A stretch of DNA of 64,000 nucleotides from Barthelona sp. PCE (GCA_040285745.1 JAUFOR010000003.1:434001-498000); one strand, 5' to 3'. Counted from the stretch's first letter, positions 1 through 9,815 are shown. The notes: generated from the letters alone by a model not told the origin. Numbers and translations: made by a program.

Positions 1-119
1 TGAGGTCCCAAGGAAGTAAATAACTTCAGACCAACTATCTTCGGTTAGAGACATCGGTATAAGTTTGTAAAATGAGTTGAAAGAGTGTTTAAATGAGATA
101 ATGCGCGTATTTTTGAAAC

Positions 120-126
120 TCACCCT
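120..126 (+). promoter_or_regulatory. Initiator-like element TCACCCT
   Basis: TCAY-type initiator 50 nt before the chosen start at 170. The same heptamer occurs at nearly the same distance (54 nt) before the gene at 9863. Confidence 0.4.
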
Positions 127-169
127 TTTCTTAAGCTACATTAATTTACCCGGGCGATTTTGCTGCATA

Positions 170-1822
170 ATGGTATCGGAGCTCGATAAACTGCGTAGAG
201 CTCAAAATGAACTTGTTAGTGAACTTTTAAATTCACAGAACGAAAATATGAACATTCAGCAACAATTGGGTAGGATGCAGGAACAAATGACACAACTTGA
301 ACTGACAATAGACAACAAAGATAAGGAGATTGATAATTTGAGGGAAGAAAAAAGCAAACTAACTGAAGATCTCAAAATCCAACCTCTTGGGAAAATTGAG
401 GAGATCAATAATCTAAAGAACACAGTTGAGCGCCTTGAGTTACAAAACAGTCTTCTTGTAACTAGAATAGAGAAAGAAGAAGAATTAAATCATGATTACA
501 AAATGGAGAACAACAATCTTCGCACAAAGCTTGATGGTTTGAAAGATACAGTCACTAGAGGTGATATTGAACGTGAAACTTTGATGCAGGCTGCTGAAAA
601 CACAGAAGACCTGCTTCTTCAGTTGAAAAACACACAAATTTCTTTGGCAGACAAAGAACTCGATCTTGAAACGATGAAGATGAATCTTGATGAGTTAAGG
701 CGCAAGAACGCTGCCCTCATGCACGATTGTGATGAATACAAGAGGTCTTTTATGAATCGTGAAGAAGAAGTAACTTCATCAATGAGAAAGAACGAAAATT
801 TGTTGAAAGATAATTTCACGCTACAGGAAAAACAAAGTGTAATGGAAAAAAGTATTGCGAGTTTAAGCACAGAGATAGAGCCTTTTAAAAGGCTTAATGA
901 TGTATATTTATCTTTTATTCGAGTCAATACAAGTGTTAATTTATCTATAAATGGGAAGAACCCACCTGCAAAGATATCAGATCATGCAAACTTCGGTGAA
1001 TGGCTGAATGAAATGGTGAGATACGTACAGAAAGCAAGAGTAATCGAAGGTACTATAAAGCAAAATCAAGCATTATTGGCGAGTGCACAATCTGAGATAG
1101 AGAAGAACCGTGGGTTTGAAGAGTTAGCAAATGAATTTCAGCAGCGCAACGAAGAATTATTGAGAGAAAATGCACTTTTAGCTAAAGAAAATTCACATTT
1201 TGTGAATGAAGTTGAAAGTTTTGAATCTCGATTAATACATGAGCGTATGAAGCTTGAGGAACAGTACAAGGTCGATGACAGGAGTCATATAAGTGAGGAT
1301 CGAATTTTAGAGTTGGAAGAAGAAAAACTAAATCTTGAAGAACGTTTACGTTCATTGAATATGAGATTTGAGAACAATATAAGATCTCATGAGAAGGAGA
1401 TATTCGATAAAATTACTGATATTACTAAAGAAAACAAAAAATTAAGAACAAAGAATGCAAAGTTACTTGAGAAATTGCAGTCAGTGACTCAATCCATGAA
1501 GAACGAGAAGAAACAGTTTTTCTCAACCATAAAAATGCTTAAAAATCAGCAAAAGAGACTTACTGCACAGATGGAGAACAATAGATTGGTCTTAACAACA
1601 CTTAATTCCAAATTTTTGGAGGTTGAAGAAAATTATAATGCAGAGAAGGCTTTATTTGTTTCACAGAGGCGAGCAATGGACATTATGAAGAAGCAGCATA
1701 CTCCTAAGCTACCACTTCCTGTTGTTGAGGATGATGTTTCTCTACCTAATTTATTCCAGTCCAGTGTAACGAATCTTGACAAATTAACAGAGCCGTTTAC
1801 AACTGTACGGCTCCACTTGTAG
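170..1822 (+). CDS. Coiled-coil protein of unknown function
   Basis: A 550-residue protein that is almost entirely predicted coiled coil: long heptad-like runs rich in Glu, Lys, Leu, Asn and Gln, with one less helical insert at about residues 245-290. An open frame continues up to an ATG at 77, but I start at 170 because a TCACCCT initiator-like element lies at 120-126 and the stretch between is hydrophobic and unlike the rest. The protein opens MVSELDKLRR. There are no recognisable catalytic motifs. It could be a basal-body or axonemal scaffold, given several axonemal genes in this window, but nothing in the sequence proves that. The gene is followed on the same strand by TRAPPC2L after 181 bp. 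Confidence 0.8.
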   Translation: MVSELDKLRRAQNELVSELLNSQNENMNIQQQLGRMQEQMTQLELTIDNKDKEIDNLREEKSKLTEDLKIQPLGKIEEINNLKNTVERLELQNSLLVTRIEKEEELNHDYKMENNNLRTKLDGLKDTVTRGDIERETLMQAAENTEDLLLQLKNTQISLADKELDLETMKMNLDELRRKNAALMHDCDEYKRSFMNREEEVTSSMRKNENLLKDNFTLQEKQSVMEKSIASLSTEIEPFKRLNDVYLSFIRVNTSVNLSINGKNPPAKISDHANFGEWLNEMVRYVQKARVIEGTIKQNQALLASAQSEIEKNRGFEELANEFQQRNEELLRENALLAKENSHFVNEVESFESRLIHERMKLEEQYKVDDRSHISEDRILELEEEKLNLEERLRSLNMRFENNIRSHEKEIFDKITDITKENKKLRTKNAKLLEKLQSVTQSMKNEKKQFFSTIKMLKNQQKRLTAQMENNRLVLTTLNSKFLEVEENYNAEKALFVSQRRAMDIMKKQHTPKLPLPVVEDDVSLPNLFQSSVTNLDKLTEPFTTVRLHL

Positions 1823-2003
1823 TAGTTTGTTTGTTAAACTTGTGTAAATATGATTGAAATTCTCACCTGATCTATGAATTTCTTTTTGTTAATATAAAAT
1901 GCAAAAAATTCTTTATTTGTGGTAACTTATGATATTTACAGCTCAAAATAACCACCTTAACAAATGAAAAACTCGTATTAAAACAACATACCTTTTTCTT
2001 AAT

Positions 2004-2411
2004 ATGAACATCAGGTGCATTTGTATCATATCAAAGGACAACAAACCTCTGTACTTTCACAGTGTGACAGGTTCAGAATTTGAGCTAAGATTCACAGTTC
2101 ATGCAGCATTGGACGTTCTCGATGAAAAAGCAGACGCCAAAGATGTAAGCTGTTTCAAGGGGCTTTTATTCTTGACAGAGGAGTTCAAAGTATACGGATA
2201 TATTGCTAACACTCATCTGCGCTTTGTTCTCATTATCGATAATGATGACAATTTTGAGATACCAGATAGTGCTGTTCGTGGTGTATTTAACTCGATTCAT
2301 AAGGAATTGACCAAGCTATATCTGAATCCTTTTTTCACAGATTTTGATACCACAATCACTTCAAACAATTTTCAAACGAAAATCTCGGAACTCTGTTCGA
2401 ATCCAACATAG
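2004..2411 (+). CDS. TRAPPC2L: TRAPPC2L-like (Tca17) trafficking subunit
   Basis: A 135-residue protein of the sedlin/longin fold. The opening (IRCICIISKDNKPLYF), the HAALDVLDEK segment, GLLFLTEEFKVYGYIANT and the C-terminal NPFFTDFD match the TRAPPC2L pattern point by point; in that family the corresponding parts are VHTSLDVVDEK, the YGYVTN strand and NPFY. Family knowledge: TRAPPC2L/Tca17 belongs to the TRAPP tethering complexes that act as Rab exchange factors in ER-Golgi and Golgi traffic. Length is normal for the family (about 140). It ends 21 bp from the stop of the convergent gene at 2433. Sec31 lies two genes away, but linkage is probably incidental. Confidence 0.85.
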   Translation: MNIRCICIISKDNKPLYFHSVTGSEFELRFTVHAALDVLDEKADAKDVSCFKGLLFLTEEFKVYGYIANTHLRFVLIIDNDDNFEIPDSAVRGVFNSIHKELTKLYLNPFFTDFDTTITSNNFQTKISELCSNPT

Positions 2412-2432
2412 ATGTGTATAAACACACCGCAT

Positions 2433-3176
2433 TTATTGCGACAATTGGTACTTACCATCCATCTCTTCCAAGAAAGCAATGTTTAACTTGCCTTCACTCA
2501 TCTCACCGTACACGTACAACCTGCTATCAGTATCGTTGATGTCTAGATTACTGATTTTAAAAGGAATTGTGAATTCATCTTGTACACCAGTGAAGGAGAA
2601 TAATTTTAAGTTGTTTTCATTTGATACGAACATCTTCTCTTCACTATGTAACACACATAACTTCTGTAAATCACAATCCAATTCAAAAGCTTCAACAACT
2701 TCCATATCAGACTCTTTAAGCAAAAAAATCTTTGATGCACACATTAAAACAAAAGTTCCCATTGTGAACCCCACATCTAATGCAGGGACCCTCTCAAAAA
2801 CTGTTGGTTCAGTGCTTTCTGTGTTCAAATCAAAATAAAACACATGCCTACCATCAAGCATCACCAAACCATCATTGCTGACACCAATCCTCTTAACGCC
2901 CATCATTGGAACGCTAATCTCCTTCTGTTTTTGACCAGATGCATCAAAAACGTAAACAATACCAGTAATGCTCAATATATACACAGCATCTTTGTTTGGT
3001 GAGACTACTACCTGCTTCATGGGGATCTCAGGTACATCGAAATGTCCCTTGATACGTTCAAGATTGCTAACAAATAATGTACAACCCTGATCATGTGCTA
3101 CGATCGAATAAGTGTTCAGAATCGCGATGTCGTTCACGCGTAACTCGTGAAATGTGCGTTGTGTTTTCAAATGCAT
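2433..3176 (-). CDS. WD40/beta-propeller-like protein, unknown role
   Basis: A 247-residue protein made of repeating short beta-strand blocks. Examples are VVVSPNKDAVYILSITG, VYVFDASGQ, RIGVSNDGLVMLDGRHVFYFDL and KMFVSNENNLKLFSF. These resemble degenerate WD40 blades without clear WD dipeptides. It is too short for a full seven-blade propeller by itself, perhaps five or six blades. I do not recognise an orthologue. Its stop codon reads TAAAT, fitting a TAAA polyadenylation signal. It is divergent from Sec31, with only 61 bp between the two start codons. Confidence 0.75.
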   Translation of the reverse strand: MHLKTQRTFHELRVNDIAILNTYSIVAHDQGCTLFVSNLERIKGHFDVPEIPMKQVVVSPNKDAVYILSITGIVYVFDASGQKQKEISVPMMGVKRIGVSNDGLVMLDGRHVFYFDLNTESTEPTVFERVPALDVGFTMGTFVLMCASKIFLLKESDMEVVEAFELDCDLQKLCVLHSEEKMFVSNENNLKLFSFTGVQDEFTIPFKISNLDINDTDSRLYVYGEMSEGKLNIAFLEEMDGKYQLSQ

Positions 3177-3213
3177 TGCGAAAAGCCAAGCGATATTTAA
3201 AGCGAGGTGTTAT

Positions 3214-3220
3214 TCACTTT
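3214..3220 (+). promoter_or_regulatory. Initiator-like element TCACTTT for Sec31
   Basis: Matches TCAY(T/A)(T/A) and sits 24 nt before the ATG at 3238. It argues against the more upstream in-frame ATG at 3154, which would lie inside the divergent neighbour. Confidence 0.55.
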
Positions 3221-3237
3221 ATCCACTAATTCTAACA

Positions 3238-5910
3238 ATGTTACACATACATCACACATGTAAGACAGGAGGAACAGTCTCATTTTCTTCATATGAGATT
3301 TCCTACAAAAATGGGGATTATACATTCACCAAAAGTCTTTTGGAAGATAAGACCCCTTCATACGTGGATGTCTTCACATATGACGGCTGTGAACATCTTG
3401 CAACATGTCAGGGAAAAACTTTAACTATCGAAAAAATGGTTGACAGTAATACTACTGAAATGGTTGTTGAAACCACCGTTGAAAGCGAGATCTTCTCTGC
3501 TCAGATCAACCCTGTTGTCTCCAGCATTCTCGGCCTTGGTTGCGCAGATGGTATCATTTGCTTCAACTTAGCCACTCAGCAACCTCAAATGTCATTCACA
3601 GTTGACAGTTCGATCGTTGACTTTGAATGGGGGGTCAACGGAACAATCGTATGGTGCCTCACTGCTGATAATAGAATCGTTATGTTCGATATGAGAGAAT
3701 TCGGTGATAAGGGCTTTGATACAGTATTCGATCTCCCTGAGGAATGTACTTTCAAGTCCATTGCTCTTGACAAAGAGATGATTTGGATCAGCGGTGAGAA
3801 ACATCTTGCTTGCTACGCTCCAACTATTCATAAGGATGATCTTATTCACTGTGAGCATATCGCTTGGGGTGAGAAGTTCGTTTATATGAACGTTGATGCT
3901 GATGCATGGAAGGTTGACTGCCACCGTGATGACGGTACAATTTTTGAGCATACTATTGCTCATTTTTACCCTCCTGCCAGTGTCTATAGCAACCCCACGC
4001 TGCTCAAAAAGATCATTTCAATGCGATGCACCGATACTCATAGCTCCACGTGCTTCAACGGAGATCAGATCATTGTTGTTGAAAATGGTGCAGCCCACTT
4101 TTTCCTAAAACCTAAGACCGACCTTGATGAGTGTATCGTAAATGCTATTACTGAGCCATATGCCAATATCCCTGATACCGATGAGCAAATTGTCAACGTT
4201 ATTAAGGCAAAGGTTGCAAACAAAGGAACCAACATCATACTCGAGAAGCTCGGTGTTGTCGAACCCAAGAAGGAAACTATCAGCCAGGCCAGCGCCCTTG
4301 CATTTTTCGAGACCGTTAAGGTGGAGGAGCAAAAGGTAGAGGCTTCCGCAACAGCGTTCTTCAACAAAACAGAAACTCCAGTCACAAAGAAGCGTATTCA
4401 AGACGATGATGTTTATCGCTTCGCAGCAACGGGTCAGACTAACGAGGCTTTGGATCTCCTTATGGCCCAGAACAGATGGACCGAGGGTTTGATCTTGGGT
4501 CAGATCTTAGGTTGCTTTGACAAAGTCGTTGACTCTTTCCTCGAGAACAACGACTCTCCTCTCAGTGATTTCATCAGACTTCTTATGCACAAGGCTCCTG
4601 TTAACGAAATTGTAGACCACTACGATCTTGATGACTGGCAGTATCTGTGCTCCACCATTCTCCTTCACGAGCAACCTGATAAGCGTGTGCAGAGCCTCGC
4701 CACGCTTGCTGAAAAGATGCACGAAGGCGGAATCGACACTGGTAGCATCATCAACGTGCTCACTCTTGCCAACGACGTTAAAGAAATCGAACGTTTATGG
4801 CTCAAAGCACCAACAAATCACAGTGAGCTTTTACGTGAGATCAGTAAGATTGAGATCCTCAAGAAGCTGAGAGGCAATAATGTTAAACCCACTCACACCG
4901 AGCTTGCCATTGATATTGTCAACCAATTTTCAGACTATGCCAGGTCGCTAAACCACGAAGAGCTCTCCAGAAAAATCAGAGTCGGCGTTTCAGGAAGCGT
5001 TAAGACAGTCACTATGTTCGATAAACTTCCAGCCAAGAAGGTTGTTGCTCCCAAAATTGTTCCCAAAATCCATCAGCCTAGAATGGAAGTGCCCAAGATT
5101 ACCCCCAGCAAACAGCAGCCCGTAACAGTGCCTAAGATCTCTGCACCATCGTTCACTGCTGCGCATGGAGCCCCAAAGCGTATGGTTAAGGCTGCCGTCC
5201 CATCATTCTCCACAATGCCTGAGTTAAACTGGAAACCTACTCCAGTCAAGCCTGCTGTTGAGCACACTGAGCAACCTGTTGTTGAGCGTGCTGCCGAGCC
5301 TAATTTCGATCCTGCCCTCACAAGGAAATCGGTAGAACCGCTCAAGAAGTTCAAACCTGTTGCTCGTAACCGTCCTCAAGGGAAGATGAAGTCACTCACT
5401 GAGATCCCATCCGCATCTCTTCCACGCACCGATGTTGCTCCTCAACCGTTGCACACTTCACCTCACGCCAATAACCAGCTTGTCCATAGTCAGCCCATTG
5501 GATTCAACCATGGTGCTAACACGGGAGTGATGCATCAACCAGCACCCGTTGCCGCCCCTGTTGTCCAGTATGTTGACATGTCGAAGGAAATTGAGTACAT
5601 TCGTGGAATATCAGCTCAGACAGTTGGTTCAGCTTTAGAGCCGATGATCAACAATTTTGAAACATTCTTTGTTCGCAAGTTTGAGACAACAACAGCCAAC
5701 CGCAAGAACGAATATGAGAGAGCGCTCCGTGCCTTTACTGACTTTGTGCACAACATGCGACATATGAACCAAGACGAATTTACGCTCTTCTCTGAGTTCG
5801 CTGCGTGCCTCGCCGCTGATAATATGATGGATGCCAAACAACTTTCCAAGGGTATCCGTTCCAACAACAGACAGCTCAAGAGTATTGGTCTGCTCAGCTC
5901 CCTTCGTTAA
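3238..5910 (+). CDS. SEC31: Sec31, COPII outer coat subunit
   Basis: An 890-residue protein. The N-terminal ~310 residues form a WD40 propeller. This is followed by an alpha-solenoid at about residues 395-560, containing AATGQTNEALDLLMAQNRW and EGLILGQILGC, the hallmark ancestral coatomer element of Sec31 (family pattern: D..AAVELCL..NRWADALILA). Next come a Pro/Lys-rich linker (about 570-790, many PKI and PAV repeats) and a helical C-terminal domain. Family knowledge: Sec31 with Sec13 builds the COPII cage at ER exit sites and stimulates Sar1 GTPase through the Sec23/24 layer. Length is shorter than animal Sec31 (about 1,200) because the linker is short. The start at 3238 is chosen from the initiator at 3214. 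Codons are more often C-ended than in neighbouring genes, suggesting good expression. Confidence 0.9.
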   Translation: MLHIHHTCKTGGTVSFSSYEISYKNGDYTFTKSLLEDKTPSYVDVFTYDGCEHLATCQGKTLTIEKMVDSNTTEMVVETTVESEIFSAQINPVVSSILGLGCADGIICFNLATQQPQMSFTVDSSIVDFEWGVNGTIVWCLTADNRIVMFDMREFGDKGFDTVFDLPEECTFKSIALDKEMIWISGEKHLACYAPTIHKDDLIHCEHIAWGEKFVYMNVDADAWKVDCHRDDGTIFEHTIAHFYPPASVYSNPTLLKKIISMRCTDTHSSTCFNGDQIIVVENGAAHFFLKPKTDLDECIVNAITEPYANIPDTDEQIVNVIKAKVANKGTNIILEKLGVVEPKKETISQASALAFFETVKVEEQKVEASATAFFNKTETPVTKKRIQDDDVYRFAATGQTNEALDLLMAQNRWTEGLILGQILGCFDKVVDSFLENNDSPLSDFIRLLMHKAPVNEIVDHYDLDDWQYLCSTILLHEQPDKRVQSLATLAEKMHEGGIDTGSIINVLTLANDVKEIERLWLKAPTNHSELLREISKIEILKKLRGNNVKPTHTELAIDIVNQFSDYARSLNHEELSRKIRVGVSGSVKTVTMFDKLPAKKVVAPKIVPKIHQPRMEVPKITPSKQQPVTVPKISAPSFTAAHGAPKRMVKAAVPSFSTMPELNWKPTPVKPAVEHTEQPVVERAAEPNFDPALTRKSVEPLKKFKPVARNRPQGKMKSLTEIPSASLPRTDVAPQPLHTSPHANNQLVHSQPIGFNHGANTGVMHQPAPVAAPVVQYVDMSKEIEYIRGISAQTVGSALEPMINNFETFFVRKFETTTANRKNEYERALRAFTDFVHNMRHMNQDEFTLFSEFAACLAADNMMDAKQLSKGIRSNNRQLKSIGLLSSLR

Positions 5911-5948
5911 TGTTAATAAATTGTTTTTTGATTAAATACTATTTACTC

Positions 5949-7328
5949 CTAGTAATACCAGGCGTGAGCAACAGATTGAGGGGCAAGATACTCGCCGAAC
6001 GAGGTGTTGGGAGCAACATAATTGCTCAGAGAAGCGAGAGCAAAGGTGCTGGCAGACTTTTCAAGATGAGAGAAGAATTTCTTCTTAATAATCTGAATAA
6101 GGTTTGAGCCAATAACAGAACCGAAATCACCAATAAACAACCAGAAAGAAAGAGCAATAAGGTTATACTTCTTCTTGATTTTATCGTCAATGTGACTGAC
6201 GGCTTGAACGTAGATGGCACCATTTGCGAATGCAACGGCGAAACCAGTCCAAAGGGCAACGGAACCAACATCAGAGAAACCAGCAAGAGCACCAGACAAG
6301 GTGATGGCAAAGTACCAGAACGGGTTGAACTTCTTCCTGTTAAAGAATATTCTACGAGAAGAGAAATCACCTGTGAAGAAGAAGACATTGTAAATGGCAA
6401 TGTAAGCATTGTAAGATACATTCATCTTCCAAAGACCAAAGTTCAACTCAACAGGTGCCTTGTCGAACATATAGAGAACAATGCCAGGTGAGAAGAATGA
6501 TACGGAAAGCATGTTGAACATCATAGCAAAAGCATAAGGGAGCACAGGCCCAACCCATTGTTTGATCTCCTTGATGTAACCCCAGAAATCAGCCAACTTA
6601 ATACTCTGTGACTTGATATCAACCTTGGGGATGATGAAACCCAGAACAATGAATCCAATAACCAAGAAGAAGATAACCATGAGGTAAAAGACTTGAGGAT
6701 TCTTATCGAGTGCGGGATTCAAAGACATAGCGAGGAAACTACCAACCGTGATCAAAACAATACCCGGGGGGATAGCACTGACCGCATAATGCTTTGTTTT
6801 CTTGTTAATGGGAGTACAGATGTTGATAAGATTAGCTTCAAACGAACCTATACCCATACCACCAAGACCATACGCTAACGCAACAAGTTTGTAAGAGATA
6901 CCATTGAAAATTGCATAAGAGCTAAAGAGCACGATTTCAGCACAAAGCATTGAAGTAAAAGCTAAGTAGACACGACCACGGGGCTTAAGAAAAGCAAAGA
7001 AGAAGTTATGGCCCAAACGGAAGATCAGGTTACCCAGGTAAAGCAGGGAACAACAGGTTCCAAACAGAGGATCACTTTCATTATGATCTAAATAATCATC
7101 TTTGTTATGTAAAAGCATTAAAAGGGGTCTTTGAAGGGCAAAAAGTGATGCATAACCAGCAAACATACCAATAGTGAGGAATGCAGCGGATGGATAAGCC
7201 TTTTTGATACCTTTCTCAGCTGGAGCTGGAGTAACTTCGAGATAGCTTTCGGCTGGAGATGCTACATCATGGTAACTCTCCTCACCTTCGATCTCAATGG
7301 ATACTGGATCGTTCAATTTGCGTGACAT
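5949..7328 (-). CDS. Polytopic transporter, MFS/ENT-like
   Basis: About 459 residues with roughly 11-12 hydrophobic spans and a short acidic N-terminal cytosolic tail (DPVSIEIEGEESY). Visible segments include AFLTIGMFAGYASLF, LLYLGNLIFRLG, YGLGGMGIGSFEANLINI and a charged loop at GDFSSRRIFFNRKK after a central span. That last feature recalls the FxxxDxxGR motif in the equivalent place of equilibrative nucleoside transporters. The overall pattern also fits the major facilitator superfamily, so substrate is unknown. The start at 7328 is preferred over 7370 because a TCATCCT initiator lies at 7345-7339. The gene uses more C-ended codons than its neighbours. It is convergent with Sec31 (38 bp apart). 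Confidence 0.75.
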   Translation of the reverse strand: MSRKLNDPVSIEIEGEESYHDVASPAESYLEVTPAPAEKGIKKAYPSAAFLTIGMFAGYASLFALQRPLLMLLHNKDDYLDHNESDPLFGTCCSLLYLGNLIFRLGHNFFFAFLKPRGRVYLAFTSMLCAEIVLFSSYAIFNGISYKLVALAYGLGGMGIGSFEANLINICTPINKKTKHYAVSAIPPGIVLITVGSFLAMSLNPALDKNPQVFYLMVIFFLVIGFIVLGFIIPKVDIKSQSIKLADFWGYIKEIKQWVGPVLPYAFAMMFNMLSVSFFSPGIVLYMFDKAPVELNFGLWKMNVSYNAYIAIYNVFFFTGDFSSRRIFFNRKKFNPFWYFAITLSGALAGFSDVGSVALWTGFAVAFANGAIYVQAVSHIDDKIKKKYNLIALSFWLFIGDFGSVIGSNLIQIIKKKFFSHLEKSASTFALASLSNYVAPNTSFGEYLAPQSVAHAWYY

Positions 7329-7338
7329 GATTGTGGAA

Positions 7339-7345
7339 AGGATGA
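7339..7345 (-). promoter_or_regulatory. Initiator-like element TCATCCT
   Basis: Reads TCATCCT on the minus strand, about 10 nt before the transporter start at 7328. A nearly identical TCATCCC precedes the CXC gene at 61487. Confidence 0.45.
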
Positions 7346-8083
7346 TAAAGCAAACTATGCGCCTGTTCATTTATTTGCTTCATATTACGTGCGTGTGTCG
7401 CAAGGTGTACACAATGTCACCTCATTCTAGTTAAAGTTTTACTGATTCAGTAAGATCTATAGTAAAAATTTGGCAAAAATTAATTGAGGCTGAATAATGT
7501 TTTTACTCTAATTTGTTGATGTCATTGCGAAACATATTTATAGTCATGCTTGAAGACAGATGTACGTCACCAATTACAATTTGGTTCAATTAATTCAAAA
7601 AACAATATCAAACTGTCAAAAAGTATTCCAAAGAAATCATGCCCACTGTTTGGTTAACAAAAAATCAGCCATTGTAACAAAAAAAACTTTTAAAGGTAAT
7701 ATTTCTGAAACGCAAAAATAATACCCTCCCCCCACGCTGAAAAAAGATCGTTTCATACGTTCATCAGAAAAAAATCTTGTTCAACCTCGTGAAATGTTGA
7801 GTAAAAAAATATCCAGCAAAATTTCCTTTGATTTCGCTCCCTTGGTCTCAGAGTGGGTAGATCTTTGCTTCGTTGAACCTAAGAATCCATAAATATTCTT
7901 GAAAATTCAGCAAGTGAGTAAGATTGAATTTCGAGGAATGCTGATTTTTTATGTAGAGAATTTTTCAACCCGTATCCCATATGTACTTTAATCTATTTCT
8001 GTGCTGAACTCAGTTATCTACGCACATTACTACTTTAAGAACACTTCAAATTACATTTTACATCCTGCAAAAATTGAAACTGA
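7346..8083. other. Intergenic region between divergent genes
   Basis: AT-rich spacer with several short A and T runs and a C run near 7727-7735. No open frame of note, no tRNA-like cloverleaf and no repeat were seen. It should contain the promoters of the divergent transporter and phosphatase genes. Confidence 0.5.
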
Positions 8084-8090
8084 TCATTTA
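8084..8090 (+). promoter_or_regulatory. Initiator-like element TCATTTA
   Basis: Matches TCAYTTA and lies 25 nt before the phosphatase start at 8109, supporting that ATG over the one at residue 14. Confidence 0.5.
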
Positions 8091-8108
8091 AGCTTATATT
8101 AGTCTATT

Positions 8109-9080
8109 ATGGAACCTAAATCGTCGATCACATGCACGATGAGCAGTCCTTTATCCACGCTTGTTGACAATGGCACGTTAAATCGCCTTAATCTTAGCAA
8201 CAAGAGTGCTGAAACATTTTTTAAGGAATGGGAAGGAGTCCAAGAGGTTACTAAACAGCTTACGTACGATTTTAGCATCGCTCAAGCTAATGCTGATACT
8301 TTCAGATCGCAAGAAATTGAAGGATCGCAATTGGTTGATATACCCGATCTTGCTAAGCGTACATCTGGAGAAGATGAAGCAATGAAGACTGTGAATTGCT
8401 CTGAACTACAGTTAAGCGAGAATTTTAGCGTTTATGCAACACAGGCACCGTTATATCACACCATAGATGATTTTTGGCAAACGGTTTTTACAACCGATGT
8501 AGGTGCTATTTTAAACCTTGCCCCAATCTCTAAAGGAAAAGATTTCTACGTTCCATACTTTTCACCACTTTTACCCGTTGAAACCCATTTTTTTTCAATT
8601 ACACCACTCAAAACAAAAGTATTATGTGATCAAGCTATTGTTATAACATGGCTGAAGGTCACAAACAAAGCAACAGACGAAGAAAACATCTACCGTCACA
8701 TCCTGTTCCGTTCTTGGCCTTTGGACGATATCCCCAAAACGTTTACTCATATCCATTATCTTTTAGCGTTAACCATCACCCTGTCTGAAGGTCTTTTGAT
8801 TCACTGTTCGTATGGATGCGGACGTACTGGTGTTTTTCTTACACTTTTAGCCTTTTGTTTTGCCGTTTTGTTTTTTGATAGTACAGCGGAAAATTTCAAT
8901 TTTTCACAGACCATATTGAGTTTAAGACAGCAGCGTTCTCCAAATATGCTTCGTCGATTTACACAATATTTGACAGTAAGATCTTTTGCTCGTCATTTTA
9001 AGAAAAATAGATTTTTATCCTTGTGTCAAGAAACTAAACAACATCTAAATTACGATGAAACAGAGGCTACATCCTCTTAG
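8109..9080 (+). CDS. Tyrosine-specific protein phosphatase with altered WPD and Q loops
   Basis: A 323-residue classical PTP domain. The P-loop signature HCSYGCGRTG is intact (Cys233, Arg239). The upstream segment QAPLYHTIDDFWQTVF corresponds to the family's PLPxTxxDFWxM region. Two loops are unusual. The general-acid WPD loop reads SWPLDDIP (Trp203, Pro204, Leu205), so Leu stands where Asp is expected, with Asp at the next two positions. The Q-loop reads SPNMLRRFTQY, with Arg where the catalytic Gln normally sits. The enzyme may be slow, substrate-trapping-like, or may use the shifted Asp; this is inference. No signal peptide is present, and there is one hydrophobic helix after the P-loop (FLTLLAFCFAVLFF) that is part of the fold. 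It is convergent with the gene at 9104. Confidence 0.88.
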   Translation: MEPKSSITCTMSSPLSTLVDNGTLNRLNLSNKSAETFFKEWEGVQEVTKQLTYDFSIAQANADTFRSQEIEGSQLVDIPDLAKRTSGEDEAMKTVNCSELQLSENFSVYATQAPLYHTIDDFWQTVFTTDVGAILNLAPISKGKDFYVPYFSPLLPVETHFFSITPLKTKVLCDQAIVITWLKVTNKATDEENIYRHILFRSWPLDDIPKTFTHIHYLLALTITLSEGLLIHCSYGCGRTGVFLTLLAFCFAVLFFDSTAENFNFSQTILSLRQQRSPNMLRRFTQYLTVRSFARHFKKNRFLSLCQETKQHLNYDETEATSS

Positions 9081-9103
9081 TATTATATTAATCAGTAAAA
9101 TTA

Positions 9104-9775
9104 TTAAACATTTATAATCTCAAAGGTTCTCATTTCATTCTCAACTCCCACAATGCGAATATCTTCGTGTAGTTCCCCGTCAATAAATGAATATGAGATT
9201 AGGTTACCCTCCTTCACCATGGGTAATGGATACTGTAACCCCTTCTTAACTATGTATACCCAAACATCTTCTTTAACTTCAAGTAAATCACCAGTGTTTG
9301 ACACGATTAGATTGGGTGCAATCCATTGAATCGAATCATAGAGCATAGGAGCCCTGTACGACTCCGTACATCGTTCTTCAAAGTCCTGATAAACCATGTG
9401 CCCACCAATATATGCTTGCAAACCAGTGAAAGGGCTGATATAAATATGATCACTTCCGATCTCCTGATCCCATCTTCCATCATTAGTTGGCCCAACAATC
9501 ATTACATACTCATCACTCATGTACCATACATAACCTTGAGCTGCAATAGGGTTCTCAATACTGTATTTCTCACACATTTGAATATTTGTACCTCGTTCCT
9601 TCAGCACATTACAGTCTACGTCATATATTGTTCCATCAGAAAAATCTACAGCTCTTGATTTTAAATTCTGAACGCTTACCTTATATATTTTCCTTCTTTC
9701 GAACGAAACAAATAAACCAGGACCAAAACTTAAGTCATCGTTGGGAATATTCCCTAAGTCACTAAGTATAAACAT
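9104..9775 (-). CDS. Unknown beta-rich protein
   Basis: A 223-residue protein with many short strand-like segments and aromatic residues (VWYMSDEYVMIVGP, YISPFTGLQAYIGGHMVY, SIQWIAPNLIVSNTGD). The composition resembles the larger beta-rich proteins at 12599, 22986 and 26646, but I see no identical motif. It is not recognised. Its start is 87 bp from the divergent start of the gene at 9863. It could be a short propeller fragment or a stand-alone small family. Confidence 0.65.
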   Translation of the reverse strand: MFILSDLGNIPNDDLSFGPGLFVSFERRKIYKVSVQNLKSRAVDFSDGTIYDVDCNVLKERGTNIQMCEKYSIENPIAAQGYVWYMSDEYVMIVGPTNDGRWDQEIGSDHIYISPFTGLQAYIGGHMVYQDFEERCTESYRAPMLYDSIQWIAPNLIVSNTGDLLEVKEDVWVYIVKKGLQYPLPMVKEGNLISYSFIDGELHEDIRIVGVENEMRTFEIINV

Positions 9776-9808
9776 TATTGCAAAGTGTTAAAAGTGTAAA
9801 AAACAATA

Positions 9809-9815
9809 TCACCCT
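9809..9815 (+). promoter_or_regulatory. Initiator-like element TCACCCT
   Basis: TCAY element 54 nt before the start at 9863. Identical to the element before the gene at 170. Confidence 0.4.

Noticed and set aside
5910-6107. Small open frame after Sec31
   Set aside because: It overlaps the 3' end of the transporter gene on the other strand and has no start context.
7831-7900. tRNA-like look of a stretch in the 7.3-8.1 kb gap
   Set aside because: No consistent acceptor stem, no T-loop GTTCRA box and no anticodon arm could be folded.
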